Source of the DNA: Anas platyrhynchos
Lineage: Eukaryota > Chordata > Aves > Anseriformes > Anatidae
Length of the DNA: 64,000 nucleotides
NCBI RefSeq assembly: GCF_047663525.1
Contig: NC_092617.1
Coordinates: 4,654,501-4,718,500 of the forward strand
Direction of reading: 5' to 3'
A program made the translations under genes and the position numbers. Numbering within the stretch: the stretch's first letter is position 1; every line of letters starts with the position of its first letter. Under the pieces are notes generated by a model. The model saw nothing but the letters and a program-made list of their open reading frames with translations. It was not told the DNA's origin and ran no database searches. Below are positions 20,689 to 31,910 of the stretch, one piece after another.

Positions 20689-21624
20689 CTATTGATGCAA
20701 AAGAAGCATGTATCCAATGAGTTTCCACAAGGCGTGCTTGAGCTCCTGGTTCCTCATGCTGTAGATGAGGGGGTTCAGTGCTGGAGGCACCACCGAGTAC
20801 AGAAATGACACCACCATATCCAGGGATGAGGAAGAGATGGAGGGGGGCTTCAGGTAGGCAACCAAGGCAGTGCTGAGAGTCAGAGAGACCACAGCTAGGT
20901 GAGGGAGGCATGTGGAAAAGGCTTTGTGCCGGCCCTGCTCAGAGGGCATCCTCAGCACTGCCCTCAAGATCTGCACATACGAGAAAAAAATGAAAACAAA
21001 ACAACCACAGCCCAAAGAAACACTAAACACAAGTGCCCCAACTTCCCTCAGGTAGGCATCTGAGCAGGAGAACTTGATGATGTGGGGGACTTCACAGAAG
21101 AACTGGTCCACAGCATTGCCTTGGCAGAGGGGCAGGGAAAACGTGTTGGCCGTGTGCAGGACAGCATTGAGAAAGCCACTGCCCCAGGCAGCTTCTGCCA
21201 TCTGGGCACAAGCTCTGCTGCCCACGAGGCTCCCGTAGTGCAGGGGCTTGCAGATGGCAACGTAGCGGTCGTAGGCCATGATGGTGAGAAGGGAATACTC
21301 TGCTCCAACCAAGAAGAAGAAAAAGAAGACCTGTGCAGCACAGCCTTGATAGGAGATGGTCCTGGTGTCCCAGAGGGCATTGGCCATGGCTTTGGGGACA
21401 GTGGTGGAGATGCAGCCCAGGTCGAGGAGAGTGAGGTTGAGCAGGAAGAAGTACATGGGGGTGTGCAGATGGTGATCGCAGGCTATGGCGGTGAGGATGA
21501 GGCCGTTGCCCAGGAGGGCAGCCAGGTAGATGCCCAGGAAGAGCGCGAAGTGCAGGAGCTGCAGCTCGCGCGTGTCTGTGAATGCCAGCAGGAGGAACTC
21601 ACTCACAGAGCTGCTGTTGGGCAT
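20689..21624 (-). CDS. Olfactory receptor OR-B, OR14-type, intact
   Basis: A 311-residue seven-transmembrane odorant receptor. The open frame extends 29 codons further upstream (to 21711), but a splice acceptor at 21650-21651 lies inside that extension. Paralogues begin at MPNSSSVSEF, so the start is set at 21624. Motifs present are NSS glycosylation at residue 3, GNGLIL in TM1, LHTPMYFFLLNL, MAYDRYVAIC at the end of TM3, SCSDAYLREV before TM5, KAFSTCLPHL at TM6 and NPLIYSMRNQELK after TM7. Tail IGYMLLLHQ. Differences from neighbours include LTLLDLGC for LALLDLGC, VGSRACAQMAEAAW in TM4, and CEVPHIIKF replacing CEIPQILKL. It is most like OR-C across its length. No lesion was seen. Confidence 0.96.
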   Translation of the reverse strand: MPNSSSVSEFLLLAFTDTRELQLLHFALFLGIYLAALLGNGLILTAIACDHHLHTPMYFFLLNLTLLDLGCISTTVPKAMANALWDTRTISYQGCAAQVFFFFFLVGAEYSLLTIMAYDRYVAICKPLHYGSLVGSRACAQMAEAAWGSGFLNAVLHTANTFSLPLCQGNAVDQFFCEVPHIIKFSCSDAYLREVGALVFSVSLGCGCFVFIFFSYVQILRAVLRMPSEQGRHKAFSTCLPHLAVVSLTLSTALVAYLKPPSISSSSLDMVVSFLYSVVPPALNPLIYSMRNQELKHALWKLIGYMLLLHQ

Positions 21625-21649
21625 TTGCTGGTTCTGGACATGGACACTG

Positions 21650-21651
21650 CT
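21650..21651 (-). promoter_or_regulatory. 3' splice acceptor upstream of OR-B
   Basis: On the minus strand TTTTTTCTCATTTAG precedes CAGTGTCCATGTCC and the ATG. It decides the start codon against the in-frame ATG at 21711. Confidence 0.65.
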
Positions 21652-24460
21652 AAATGAGAAAAAAGTAAAATAAAATAAATAGAGAGTGTTACGAGTAATG
21701 TCTCTGAGCAAAATTGAGAAAATTCACAATTAAATCCTTACATTCCCTGTTGCCAAGAAGACCTTTGCCTATATCCCTGTCTGGAGCCCTGCTTTCTGCT
21801 TGCTGAGTGTCCTGTACACTGCAGCCTCCTCTGCCCAGCAGCTCCCAGTGAGCCTGCTCTGCTCCATTCAAGGTTCCAAAAGGGAAGGTTCCTGGGCAGT
21901 GGCTCCCTCTGCTGAGAAACGGGTGTTTGGCTCTGTGCCTCTGTGTGCATCTTCCCTGTTCAATACCCAGGAGACAAAACCAGAAGGTGGATTGTGCGTG
22001 TCTGGCTGGAGAACAGGGAGCATCTCCTCCTGCTTCACCCTTCATGCACAGCACTCCCTGTCAGAATCAGGCACCACCAGCTGCCACGCTGGGCAAGGGA
22101 GAGAAGCAGGCATGGGCAGGCAGGGCGGACCCAACCCAGTGCAGAGGCTGTGGTGTCGGTGAGGTAGCGCCTGTCCTCACAGCCCTGTGCCATCTGCCCT
22201 GCACAGACAGCAGAGGGACAAGAGCTCTGGAGTGGAAGAAGAGTTTGGAATATGCTCCTTGTCATATGGTAGGAGTTTGGGAGTAAGACCTCTGTGGAGC
22301 CAGGAGCTGGACTCGATGATCCTTGTGGGTCCCTTCCAACTTGGGATATTCTATGATTCTGTGATTCTGTGCCTTCTTCCATGGAGGAAGGTGGAGGGGG
22401 CCTGCAGCAAATGTGTCTACTGACACAGAGATTTAGGGTTCAGACACCCCATATTCTCAGCCCCCCATATTATACAAGCCATGACAGAAGCTCTGAGGGG
22501 AAGAGAGGAGACCAGGGGCTGCTGCAAGGAAGGTGCCTGCACTGCAGGGGAAGGCAGGGAGGGAGCAGCTCCCTCTCACTGCCTGCCCATGTCCCTGCTG
22601 CCTGCAGTTGTCCCTGCCAGCAGCTCTTTCTCTGTCCCCACGGCTCCTCCTGTCCATGATCACAGCCCCCATCCCACCTGCCGTGTGCCCAGCTCTGCCC
22701 TGCAGAAACCTCCTGGGGATGGGGACAGCTCCGGGGACATCTCCCTGTCTGCAGCTCCTAAAGAACAGCTCAGAAAAGCCCTGGTGCAGTCTGTAAGCAG
22801 AGAGAAGGGAAGGGATATTTTGAGGATCTTCACTAACGTGTTCATGTCTCCGTTCAGTGCAATAGGAAGCTCAGTCACTTGTGCAAATCCAACTACACCG
22901 TTAACATAGAGCTGACACCACTATCAGGGCAGGAAGAGGCAGGCAGAGAGTAAAGAAAGTGCCTTTTCTTTGCAGGCAGCCCCTGCCCTTCCCTTCCTAC
23001 GCCCAAGCCCCTGGGCTCCCTGGGCAGGCTGAGTGCTGAGCGTGGCAAGCAGCAGAGGCCCTGCCCTGGCACACAGCCCCTGGGGCACAGCAGGGACCCT
23101 GCTCTGCACCACAGCCCTGGACACCCCTGCCTGCACCAACAGCTTCTCCATCGCCCAGCAATTGCAGCTGCATTGCCCTCCAGCCAGAGACTTACCGGGT
23201 TCAGGGCTGGGAAGTGTTCTCCCCCAGTGAACTCTGTGCATCCTGCCACTTCTGCCTGCCTTTAAGCACTGTGTCTCTGCAGGCAGTGCCCCCAGCCCTG
23301 CTGTGCTGTGCAGAGGAGCTGCTCCTGGGCACAGCTGTCTCTCTGCACCAGGGCCCTCTTGCCACGAGCTCTCTCTGTCCCATGAGCCCGGCCCAGCTCA
23401 GCAGCACAGCACCAGCCCAAGGCACTGCAATCACCCCTCTGGGGGCTTGGCTGATGAGCCTATGAACCTCAGGCACTCAGAGACAATTGAAGACATCTCT
23501 CCAGAAGTCCAAGTAAGAGGCAAGTTTCCTGCAGAGTCCCCCTGAGGGCCAGCACTGACACAGCCTCCCTTGGAGCTCGTTAGAGCAGAACCCTGGAGGC
23601 AGTGAGGACAAGGAGACAAAGGCAATGTGAAGGTGACACTGATGTGTAGACAAACTGGATGTGTGTCACCAAGCACAAGGGCCAGGCCTTGACCCTGAAC
23701 CTGTGGGAAGGGAGATCCTTTCTCTTCACACCTTGCTCAGGGCTCTTTGTGGGGCAGTAGGAGATGGGGATGTGCATGGCCAAGTACAGGAGAATGGTAC
23801 GACCCCTGCCTGCTTCATGGGTGGGGGGTGAGGAGGCAATGAGGCCCTGGTGCTTTAATGATAAGCTGTCTCCTCATGGGCGTCAGTGGCAGATATAACA
23901 GTCATAGATATGAACACAAAGACCCGGTCCTGTTGGGACTTTCAGCCTTGTCACAGCCCTCTTTCTTGTCTATACATGGCTTTGCTAGGGACTCCCAGAC
24001 CTCCACATCTTTCCTTTTTGGCTGCATACCATTATCTCTGTGGTGTCACAGCAGATCTGAAATGAGTCTGATAACTCAGATCTTCTTGGTGGCCATGCTC
24101 CTCGTAAGGCAGCTCTGTAGGAAGCTGGGCTGCTTCCTCGTGAGGAGGCACCACTGCTCGTATGGCATCCCTCGTTGTACCCAGGCCCTCCTCCTCCTGG
24201 CCACTACTCACTCAGCAGGGTCCCAGTCTGCCCTGATGTTTGGGGTTTCTCTCCCTCTGGTACAGGACTGGGCTCTTCTCCATGTGAAAGTCAAGAGTTT
24301 TCTGAAGTCAAAATCCTGCAGTTTCTCAAGGTGCACCCACAGTGATGCTCCATTCTATCAGCTGTTAGTGTCAGCAGTCAGATGGTTCAACCTTCATGTG
24401 ACTGTGCTATCTCTGACCAGACATCAGCACAGCAAGAGTTGCAGGGAAACTTGCATAATT
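21652..24460 (-). other. OR-B upstream region
   Basis: The proximal part (21700-23200) has little likeness to the other receptors' upstream regions and contains a CR1 tail. The distal part (23210-23690) is the shared 5' module also at 8780-9290, 41290-41480 and 58390-58890. From about 23750 to 24460 it matches 41490-42190 and 58950-59460. No independent gene is recognised. The long frames here are not conserved with the copies. Confidence 0.5.
22297..22370 (+). mobile_element. CR1 3' terminal fragment
   Basis: GAGCTGGACTCGATGATCCT then GGGTCCCTTCCAACTTGGGA, ending ATTCTATGATTCTGTGATTC: the last 70 or so bases of a CR1. Confidence 0.9.
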
Positions 24461-24469
24461 CAGGAGTAA

Positions 24470-24670
24470 CAAGTTGAATGGAATTGCAGCACAATCACAG
24501 AAGGGTAGGGGATGGAAGGCTGTCAGGTTCCACATTTACTGCGCTTTCTTCTCATGCATGCTGTCAGTTTCTCTGGAATCGTGTCCTGAATGTTATGGGG
24601 CTGTGCAGCTCAAAATTAGACGGGCCAAAGCCCAGCTGGACCTCAATCCATCTATTACTGTCAAAGACAA

Positions 24671-24711
<41 letters not shown>

Positions 24712-24850
24712 AAATACTTTAAATGAAGGAAGATTAGGGAGAATCATAATGCTTTATTGGAATTTGGGGGAAAAATCCTGGTGACAAGGGATGAGACACT
24801 TAATGTCTTCTTTGCCTCTGTCACTAGCAGCAAGACCAGTTGTTCCCCTG
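24470..24850 (+). mobile_element. CR1 ORF2 linker fragment
   Basis: Readings include IRRAKAQLDLNPSITVKDN and, after an AAAT microsatellite, FFASVTSSKTSCSPG, both typical of the CR1 region between endonuclease and reverse transcriptase. Paralogous copies lie at 42200-42560 and 59470-59840, each followed by repeat A, so it was duplicated with the block rather than inserted three times. Confidence 0.75.
24669..24715. repeat. (AAAT)n microsatellite
   Basis: About eleven tandem AAAT units within the CR1 fragment. The copies at 42400 and 59670 lack the expansion. Confidence 0.95.
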
Positions 24851-25570
24851 GATATTTCTTCCTCCTCATGGCCAGTGCCAATCTTCCAATGCAAGCTTTG
24901 TGGCAGTTTTTTCTCTCCTGCTCTTTCCTACGACCAAAGAAAGCTCCATCAGGGTGGAAACCACTCCTGAAGTAGGCATCCCAACCCAGCAGGCTCCTTG
25001 CAGCCTCTCAGCCAAGCAGACACAAGTCACCTCAGCAGCAGCTTCCAAGCCAGGGGCCTGCTGCTGGCCTTGCAGCTTCTTGGCTAGACACAGCCAAGCC
25101 TTGTGCCTCCTGCTTTCCAGTCATAGACTCAAGCAGAAGGGACAGGACAACCCATCTGGGGGCCTTCTTTCTGTCTGGGTCCTCCTGGCTCTGGAGGCAG
25201 AGGGGATCCCCCAGTCAGCATGCCAAGCAGGTGCCTTCTGCTGGCCTAGCAGGGCCACTGCCACATGTCAGCCCAAAAGTGCAGATCCCAGGTCTATGTC
25301 AAGACACAGAACTGTAACCTGACACCTCCAGATAGAAGTGACCTCCCAGTCCCTTTGCGTGACATGTTCCTGCTGCTGCCCTATCAAGTGCAGAGACAGA
25401 AGTGACCTCACAGTCCCTGCCACAGTCACATTCTTGCTGCTGGGGCAGGAGATGCTGAGGCAGAGCTGAGCTCTTTAGAGAATTCCCATCTATCTCCTCT
25501 TTGTGGCCCACAGGCTGATCAGATCCATGGCCCCTCACTATCAGCTTTGTATGCCATGTGACTGCAGAGC
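24850..25570 (+). repeat. Repeat A copy, with 160-codon open frame
   Basis: It carries all the repeat A landmarks in forward order. The frame 24840-25322 stays open across it (with IPQSACQAGAFCWPSRA). The equivalent frame is open in the copies at 42611-43171, 51479-52126 (minus) and 59814-60362. No domain is recognised. Confidence 0.85.
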
Positions 25571-25695
25571 AACCTCATGGTTCCTACCCTGCATCATGGG
25601 CCAAGCACCTTAAGTGCTTAAGATAAGGGTTAGGAAAAGGGTTGGATGTGAAGAAGTGAATGCAAAGGAATCAGGGCTTTGATTGTTAGCCATCC
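25571..25695. other. Spacer with TTAGG-like words
   Basis: It contains AAGGGTTAGGAAAAGGGTTG and similar. It separates two repeat A copies in tandem. Confidence 0.4.
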
Positions 25696-25699
25696 ATGT

Positions 25700-26170
25700 A
25701 TGAGGTTAGGGACTAGGGTCAGCCAAGCAGACACAAGTCACCTCAGCAGCAGCTTCCAAGCCAGGGGCCTGCTGCTGGCCCTGCAGGTTCTTGGCTCGAC
25801 ACAGTCAAGCCTTGTGCCTCCTGCTGTCCAGTCATGGACTCAAGCAGAAGGGACAGGACAACCCATGTTGAGGCCTTCTTTCTGCCTGGGTCCCCCTGGC
25901 TCTGGAGGCAGAGGGGATCCCCCAGTCAGCATGCCAAGCAGGTGCCTTCTGCTGGCCTAGCAGGGCCACTGCCAGATGTCAGCCCAAAAGTGCAGCTCCC
26001 AGGGAGAAGTCAAGGCTGACTTGCCCCCTCCAGACACAAGTGGCCTCACAGTCCCTTTCTGTGACACGTTCCTGCTGCTGCCCTATCAAGGGCAGAGACA
26101 GAAGTGACCTCACAGCCTATGCCACAGTCACATTCCTCCTACTGGGGCTGGAGAACCTGAGGTAGAGCTG
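25700..26170 (+). repeat. Repeat A, second tandem copy
   Basis: It starts inside the repeat (at AGCCAAGCAGACACAAGTCAC) and runs to the CACAGTCACATTCCTCCTAC end. It is a direct repeat of the previous copy, so this block holds a local tandem duplication. Confidence 0.85.
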
Positions 26171-26890
26171 AGCTTTCTCTAGCCCCTTCGGTATCTCTTT
26201 TTCACTTTCTGGTTAGAGATTAAGCCAAGTTTTAGTAGGAGTTTTTGGTGTTCTGCTTGTGCTGTCACATCTGTGGTTAAGGTATGGACAAGCTGTGTTG
26301 TTTACGGGTGTTTTTTGTCTGTCAAGGAGTCTAGGGTTAAATAAGGCATTTTAATGTTAGCGTTAAGTGAAAGGATTATGGTTATCAAGAGAGAAAATTG
26401 ATTTCTTTCAGTTTGTTGTAGTAGCATTTAGGTTTATTTAGCGTTAAATTTACTGGCTCAAGTAAGGTAAGGGCCATATATGACTGTTTTAAGTCAGTCT
26501 TACTGTACTACCAGCATTGCATGAATGCTCTTACCTGTATGAAATCATTAATTTCTTCTGGCCATGCTCCTCTTACCACTCCAAAATCTCACATCTCTTG
26601 TTCAGGCTGCTCCTCACCTCTCCATATTTTACTGGGATCAGCTTTCTGATGACATTTACCATCTCAGTGTATCTGTCTCACCTCTGTTGGCTCCTCCATT
26701 CCTGAGAAGGAAGTGGCATTGTGGTCGGGAGGGAAAAGGACACAAAAATCTTTAGGCGCATCCTGCGCAATGTGCCCATCAGCTCTGCACCTCCACAAAA
26801 TCATGCTTCCGACCTACAAGTTTTGTTTCCCAAGTGGCTTCTGTGGATCCAGGGTTACTTTTCCCAGGCCCTCTCACATGTTTCAGTTTT
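26171..26890. repeat. Duplicated spacer block with TTAGGG-like words
   Basis: Inverted copy of 12851-13625, also related to 37240-37830 (inverted) and 43200-43760. It has scattered TTAGG and GGGTTAAA words. No gene is recognised. Confidence 0.55.
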
Positions 26891-27447
26891 GGATGTGTAG
26901 GGATGGGATAAGGAAAGCCAAGGCACAGATGGAATTCAGCTTATCTGAGGATGAAAAGCATAACAGGAAGAGATCCTATATGTACTTTGCTCAGAAAAGA
27001 AAGGCCAAGGAGAGCGTACCCCATCTGATGGATGAGAAGAGTGAACTGGTAATGACAGACATGGAGAAGACCAATGGACTCAACAACTTCTTTTCTTCAG
27101 TCTTCCCTGCCAGTCAGGCTTCCCAAGTCTTTCATTCCCTGAACCCATAGATAGAGGCTGGGGTGTGCAAATTCCCACCTGTTGTAAGTGAAGAGAAGGT
27201 TTGAGTCCACCTGAAGAAGGTCAAGAAGTACAAGTCTATGGGGCTTGATGACTTGCGTCCAGGGAGTGGAATGCTGTGGCTGAGGCTGTGGATGTTCCAT
27301 CCTTGGGGGTGTTCAAGGCCATGTGAGATGAGGCCCTGAGCAACCTGATCTAGGGGGTGGTGTCCCTACCTATGGGGGGTTGGAACTACATGATCGTCAA
27401 GGTGCTTTCCAACTCAACAGTTGTATGATTCTCTGATTCTGTGATTG
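26890..27447 (+). mobile_element. CR1 LINE, internally deleted, reaching the 3' end
   Basis: The linker peptide (SYMYFAQKRKAKESVPHLMD, ELVMTDMEK) leads to KYKSMGLDDLRP. The sequence then jumps at about 27255 to the CR1 3' region (VPTYGG..., TTCCAACTC) and ends ATTCTCTGATTCTGTGATTG. The whole polymerase domain is missing. Four bases after its tail the retroviral 3' LTR begins. Confidence 0.8.
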
Positions 27448-27451
27448 TGCT

Positions 27452-27650
27452 TGTTATAAATGGCTCAGGATTCAAATTAGGATTAAATAAAAAAAATAGG
27501 ATTTATTAAAAGAATATAAAGGAATAGAGGTAAGCAAACAGCGCTGGGTGCACCGGGAGTCTCCGCTCCACCAGGACGCACAGCGGTTACATCAAGCAGC
27601 TGATTTTTATGCACCTAGACTAATACATATTCATTACTACTTCTAAAAAA
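27452..27650 (-). mobile_element. 3' LTR, truncated
   Basis: It matches 34038 onward: CAAATTAGGATTAAAT, GGTAAGCAAACAGCGCTGGG, CTGATTTTTATG. It includes an AATAAA on the minus strand near 27500. Past about 27650 it departs from the 5' LTR, so the upstream LTR part and presumably the polypurine tract were lost with env. Confidence 0.9.
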
Positions 27651-27717
27651 AACAGGTTATTATAATTAGCATTTATAAGCATTTACAAATGCTTTCTCCT
27701 ACTTTTACTGTTCCTGT

Positions 27718-27999
27718 TCAGTTTAAACAATATATACCTTTCTCTGATGAATGCAATTGCCACGGGTCCTCCTCCTCTTTCCAGAATTGTGTTCCATTAT
27801 GAACTTCACTCAAATTACTAACCCACCACTTAGGTTCGACTGGGCCAGCTACCCAAGGCCAACTTTCAGCTCCTCCTGGTCCCCTACAAACCCAGCAATT
27901 GCTAAGATTAAAAACCTTACCCACTTCCTCCCCCAAAATGAAAAAATTATTTCCATGGCTCAATTGCCCTTGTAAGAATCGTACCAGGAAGTATAACAT
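27718..27999 (-). pseudogene. env: Retroviral env remnant (SU N-terminal part)
   Basis: A minus-strand frame of 93 codons contains NLSNCWVC, a CXXC motif typical of gammaretrovirus-type surface glycoproteins, and WVSNLSEVHNGTQFW with N-linked sites. Everything after this, including the transmembrane subunit, is missing and the sequence runs into LTR-like AT-rich DNA. It lies downstream of pol as expected for env. It makes no complete envelope. Confidence 0.7.
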
Positions 28000-28334
28000 C
28001 CTTCTGCGTCGTCCAGAGAGTATCGTAAAGGTGTGAGAAATGCCTTGGGGTTGGATCCACCTCCAGAATCTATTTAAACTCGTGTCACTGTTCAGCCTTC
28101 GAGGGTGGTTCAGCTCCTGGAAAACTAATTACAATAGGTTAAAAAAACCAAAATTCTTACTATATACATACATTTTCCGTTTGCTCGTTTGTTTCTTTCT
28201 CTGGGACAGCTTGATTTCAGCGCGGGAGAAGTCCGGTAGAGGCCCTCACACTCGGCAGTCAATACCCGTGGGGGTTGCCTCCCTCGGTAGACTATACACA
28301 CCACAGTGGAGAGTCCTGCCCCGGTCTTGCCTTC
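28000..28334 (-). other. Retroviral pol-env junction
   Basis: Sequence between the pol stop codon and the env stub. It probably held the env leader and a splice acceptor, but I see no intact signal peptide frame. Confidence 0.5.
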
Positions 28335-31300
28335 TCACTTTTCTTCATTGCAGGCTTGCTTGTCCCCTTCTTCTGGTATTTCATGTAGAGCGTGCCCTAT
28401 TTCCGGAACATTAGTTCTTTTTAGTTTTAACTTCAGTTCCCCAGGAGCGGACTCAACCCTCCAAGTTTTGGTATTTATTGGTCCTTTTACTCTGGATGCA
28501 TGGGTCCAACCCCTTTCTGCTGTTCTCACAGCTGTTTCAGTGGTAAGTAAAACAAGGTACGGTCCCTCCCACCGGGGCTGTAAAGATTCTTCTTTCCAAG
28601 TTTTTATTAAGACCTCATCCCCTGGTTGTATTTTATGGATGGCAAATCCTAAAGGTGGTGTTTGAACCAGTATTACAATTTCTCTTAGTTCTTGCAACCT
28701 TTTCCCAATAGTAATTATATATTTCTGGATACTACGATCCTCAGCTACATTGTCTCCCAGAGGCATTCCCTGTGAATAAGGCATACCATATAACATTTCA
28801 TATGGCGATAATCCAGTCTCACTGTGTGATTTAGTTCTTATGTTTAAAAGTGCCAATGGTAAACATCGAGTCCAAGGCATTTGTGTCTCAACCATTAATT
28901 TAACCAATTGCTGTTTTATTGTTTGATTCATTCTCTCTACTTTCCCTGAGCTTTGTGGGTGCCACGGAGTATGATATTCCCACTGAATACGTAATGATTG
29001 ACATAATAATTTTATTATTTTAGAAGTAAAATGTGTGCCTTGGTCAGAATCAATGTACTGGATTATCCCATATCTAGGTATCAGGTGTTCCAATAAAATT
29101 TTTGTCACCACTTGTGCCGTAGCTTGTGCCACAGGATAAGCTTCTACCCATTGTGTTAAATGATCCACAATTACCAATAAATACTTGATCCTCCCTACTT
29201 TAGGCAATTCGGTAAAATCAACTTGTACTCTCTCAAAAGGCCAATATGCTGTTTTTCTTCCTCCCGCTGCTGCCTGTTGGAATATTTTCTTATTTATTTT
29301 CTGACAAGTTAAACAACCTTGTGTGACTTGCTTTGCTATTTCAAAAACCCCTATACAACCAAATTGTTTAAGTAAATGATTACTTAATGCTCTTGTACCC
29401 CAGTGTGTTTGTGTATGCAAACGTTCCAATATTTGTCTTGCATAAGCCTTCGGTAACATCTCTCGCCCGTCTGGCAATGTCCATTTTCCTTGCTCTAATT
29501 AAGCACCTATTTTCTCCAGTTTTGTTTGTTCTTCAGGAGTGAACCTCTTTTCTTCTTCTTCTTTTTCTTCTTCTTGTCTTTCTTCTTCCTGTACTATATT
29601 AATTTTAGCAGCCTGAATTCTTAGAACTGCTTCCTGAGCTTCTTTGTCTGCTAGATTATTTCCCCTAGTGTGGTATTCCAATCCTTTCTGGTGCCCTCTT
29701 ACATGTACTACTGCTATTTCTTTAGGTTCCCTTAATGCTTTTAAAATTTTCCTTATTAATTCTTGATGTATAAGATTCTTCCCTTGAGTATTAATTAAAC
29801 CTCTTTCCTCCCAAATCTTTCCAAAGGTGTGAACCACTCCATATGCATATTTAGAATCTGTATATATAGTTCCACTTTTTCCCTTCAGTAATTCCAGGGC
29901 CCTGTGTAGGGCATACAGCTCGCAAGCCTGAGCTGACCATGATGGACTCAGGGGGCCTGATTCCACAGATTCCAGGTGTTTATTAATTATGGCATACCCT
30001 GATTTTCTTTTTCCCTCCACTACTCTGGAGGAACCATCTATGAATAGTATCTCCCCCTTCTCTAATTCAGTATCTCTCAAATCAGGTCTTACTTTAGTCT
30101 GGGTCTCGATTACCTCCAAACAATTATGTTGTAGTTCCTCTGATGGTTTTCCAAATAAAATTTGTGCTGGGCTCTGAGCAGAAGTTACCTTCAGTTCTAA
30201 ATCAGGGGAGTCAATTAGTATAGCTTCATACTTTAGGATCCGACTGTCTGTTAACCATTTCTCCGCTCTCTGTTGTAAGACGCTTCTGACATTGTGTGGA
30301 GTGTACACTTTTAAGGGAGCACTGAAAGTAATCTTTCTCACTTCTTCTATTAATAATGCTGTAGCGACCAAAGCTTGAAGACAAGCAGGCCACCCCCTAC
30401 TTACTGGATCAAGTAATTTAGAACAATACCCCATGGGTTTTTTAATTCCTGCCCAATCTTGAGTAAGGACTCCATATGCTGTCTGGTTTGATGTGTTCAC
30501 AAAGAGATAAAAGGGTTTCTCTAGATCTGGGAGACTTAGTACAGGTGCTTGTATTAATGCTTTTTTTATTTCTTCAAATTTTTGGTCATCTTCTGTGGAC
30601 CACTTAAATCGATCATCAATTAATTTCTCATATAAAAATTTAACTTTTTCACTGTAGCTTTCAAGCCACGGTCTACAATATCCTAATAATCCCAATGTTT
30701 GCCGAATTTCCTTTTTAGTTTGTGGGGGTCTTAAGGAGAGGATCCCTGATACCCTGTCAGGATCCAATTTCTTTTCTCCCCTGCTTAACCAGTGTCCTAA
30801 GTATTTTACCTCCTGTTCCACAAATCGTAACTTTGATCGAGACACCTTTAATCCCTTTTCCCCCAGGAAATTTAACAAATTAATAGCAGCTTTTTGGGTT
30901 CCTTCTTCAGTCTCTCCAGCTATTAATAAATCATCCACATATTGCAACAACTTTACCTCCCCAGGTAATGTAAAATCTTGTAAAACTTTTTCCAAAGTTT
31001 GACCAAATAGATTTGGTGACTCAGTAAAACCTTGTGGTAGCACGGTCCACCTTAATTGTTGTTTTCGTCCTGTTTCCGGGTCTTCCCACTCAAAAGCAAA
31101 ATAATCCCTGGAATTTTCATCTAGAGGACAGGTCCAAAAGACATCTTTTAGATCTATTACGCTATACCAAGTATATTTGGGAGAGACGTGACTCAGCAGA
31201 GTGTAAGGATTTGCTACCACAGGGAATTTAGTGATTGTTCGCTGATTTACAGCTCTCAGATCCTGTACCATTCTGTACGACCCATCCGATTTCTTTACAG

Positions 31301-31907
31301 GGAGGATGGGTGTATTGTGAGGTGACATACATGGTTCTAAAGTCCCTTCTTCCAAAAGTCTATCAACTATGGGTTTTAATCCCCTTCGACCCTCCATTGG
31401 TATAGGGTATTGTTTAATTTGAATAGGACGATGTGGATCCATTATTTGCACATTTATGGGGTCCATTTTCATTTTTCCAATTTCCCCTTCCTTATACCAC
31501 ACTGAAGGGTTAATAACCTCTTCATCTTTTCGTGTTAAAGTGTATAATTTAGTTTGCAATTTATCCCCTTGACTTTGAATGCTTAAGTTTAATTTTAAAA
31601 TCAGATCCCTTCCCAGTAAATTGTACTCCGCTTCAGGGAGCAGAAGTAAATCATTAAGACAAATCTTTTGATCAGTTTCTATTTCCACATCTTTTAAAAC
31701 AGGAACCTTAAAAGGCTCTCCTTTTGCCCCTATTACAGACGTGTAATTTTTCCCTTCTTTTATTCCCTCTGGGAGTTTTTGAATAGTGGATCTTTCAGCT
31801 CCTGTGTCTACTAAAAATAGTACTTCTTCTTTTTGGGGACCAATTAATAATTTTATCAAGGGCTCTGTTGATGTTGAAGTCCCCAGAAGATATAGCCCCT
31901 GACACCC
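28335..31907 (-). pseudogene. pol: Retroviral pol (protease, RT, RNase H, integrase), one stop codon
   Basis: The frame opens directly after the gag amber codon. Protease has LVDTGAERS near its start (DTGA). Reverse transcriptase has IDLKDVFWTCPLD, LPQGFTESP and the catalytic YVDD about 307 codons from a TTG at 31859. RNase H has FIDGS, ACELYALH, YTDSKYA and NNLADKEA, giving the D-E-D-D set. A TAA at 29501-29499 ends the open stretch. The same frame resumes at 29498 and carries integrase: an H-X3-H...C-X2-C zinc-binding region (H21, H25, C55, C58 counted from 29477), and a catalytic D, D35, E triad (VQVDF, SDQGTHF, GKVERMN). It ends at 28335 after a typical basic C-terminal domain. Apart from the one stop codon the reading is continuous, so pol is close to complete in length. 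Its products would be used for particle maturation, reverse transcription and integration. Confidence 0.95.
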
Positions 31908-31910
31908 CTA
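31908..31910 (-). promoter_or_regulatory. gag-pol junction amber codon
   Basis: gag ends KMFKEE-TAG and the next codon is GGG, in frame with pol. A UAG followed by G and an in-frame pol is the arrangement used by gammaretroviruses for readthrough suppression. A pseudoknot downstream could not be assessed. Confidence 0.75.

Noticed and set aside
27718-27999. A functional envelope gene
   Set aside because: Only about 90 codons remain, with no transmembrane subunit and no fusion segment.
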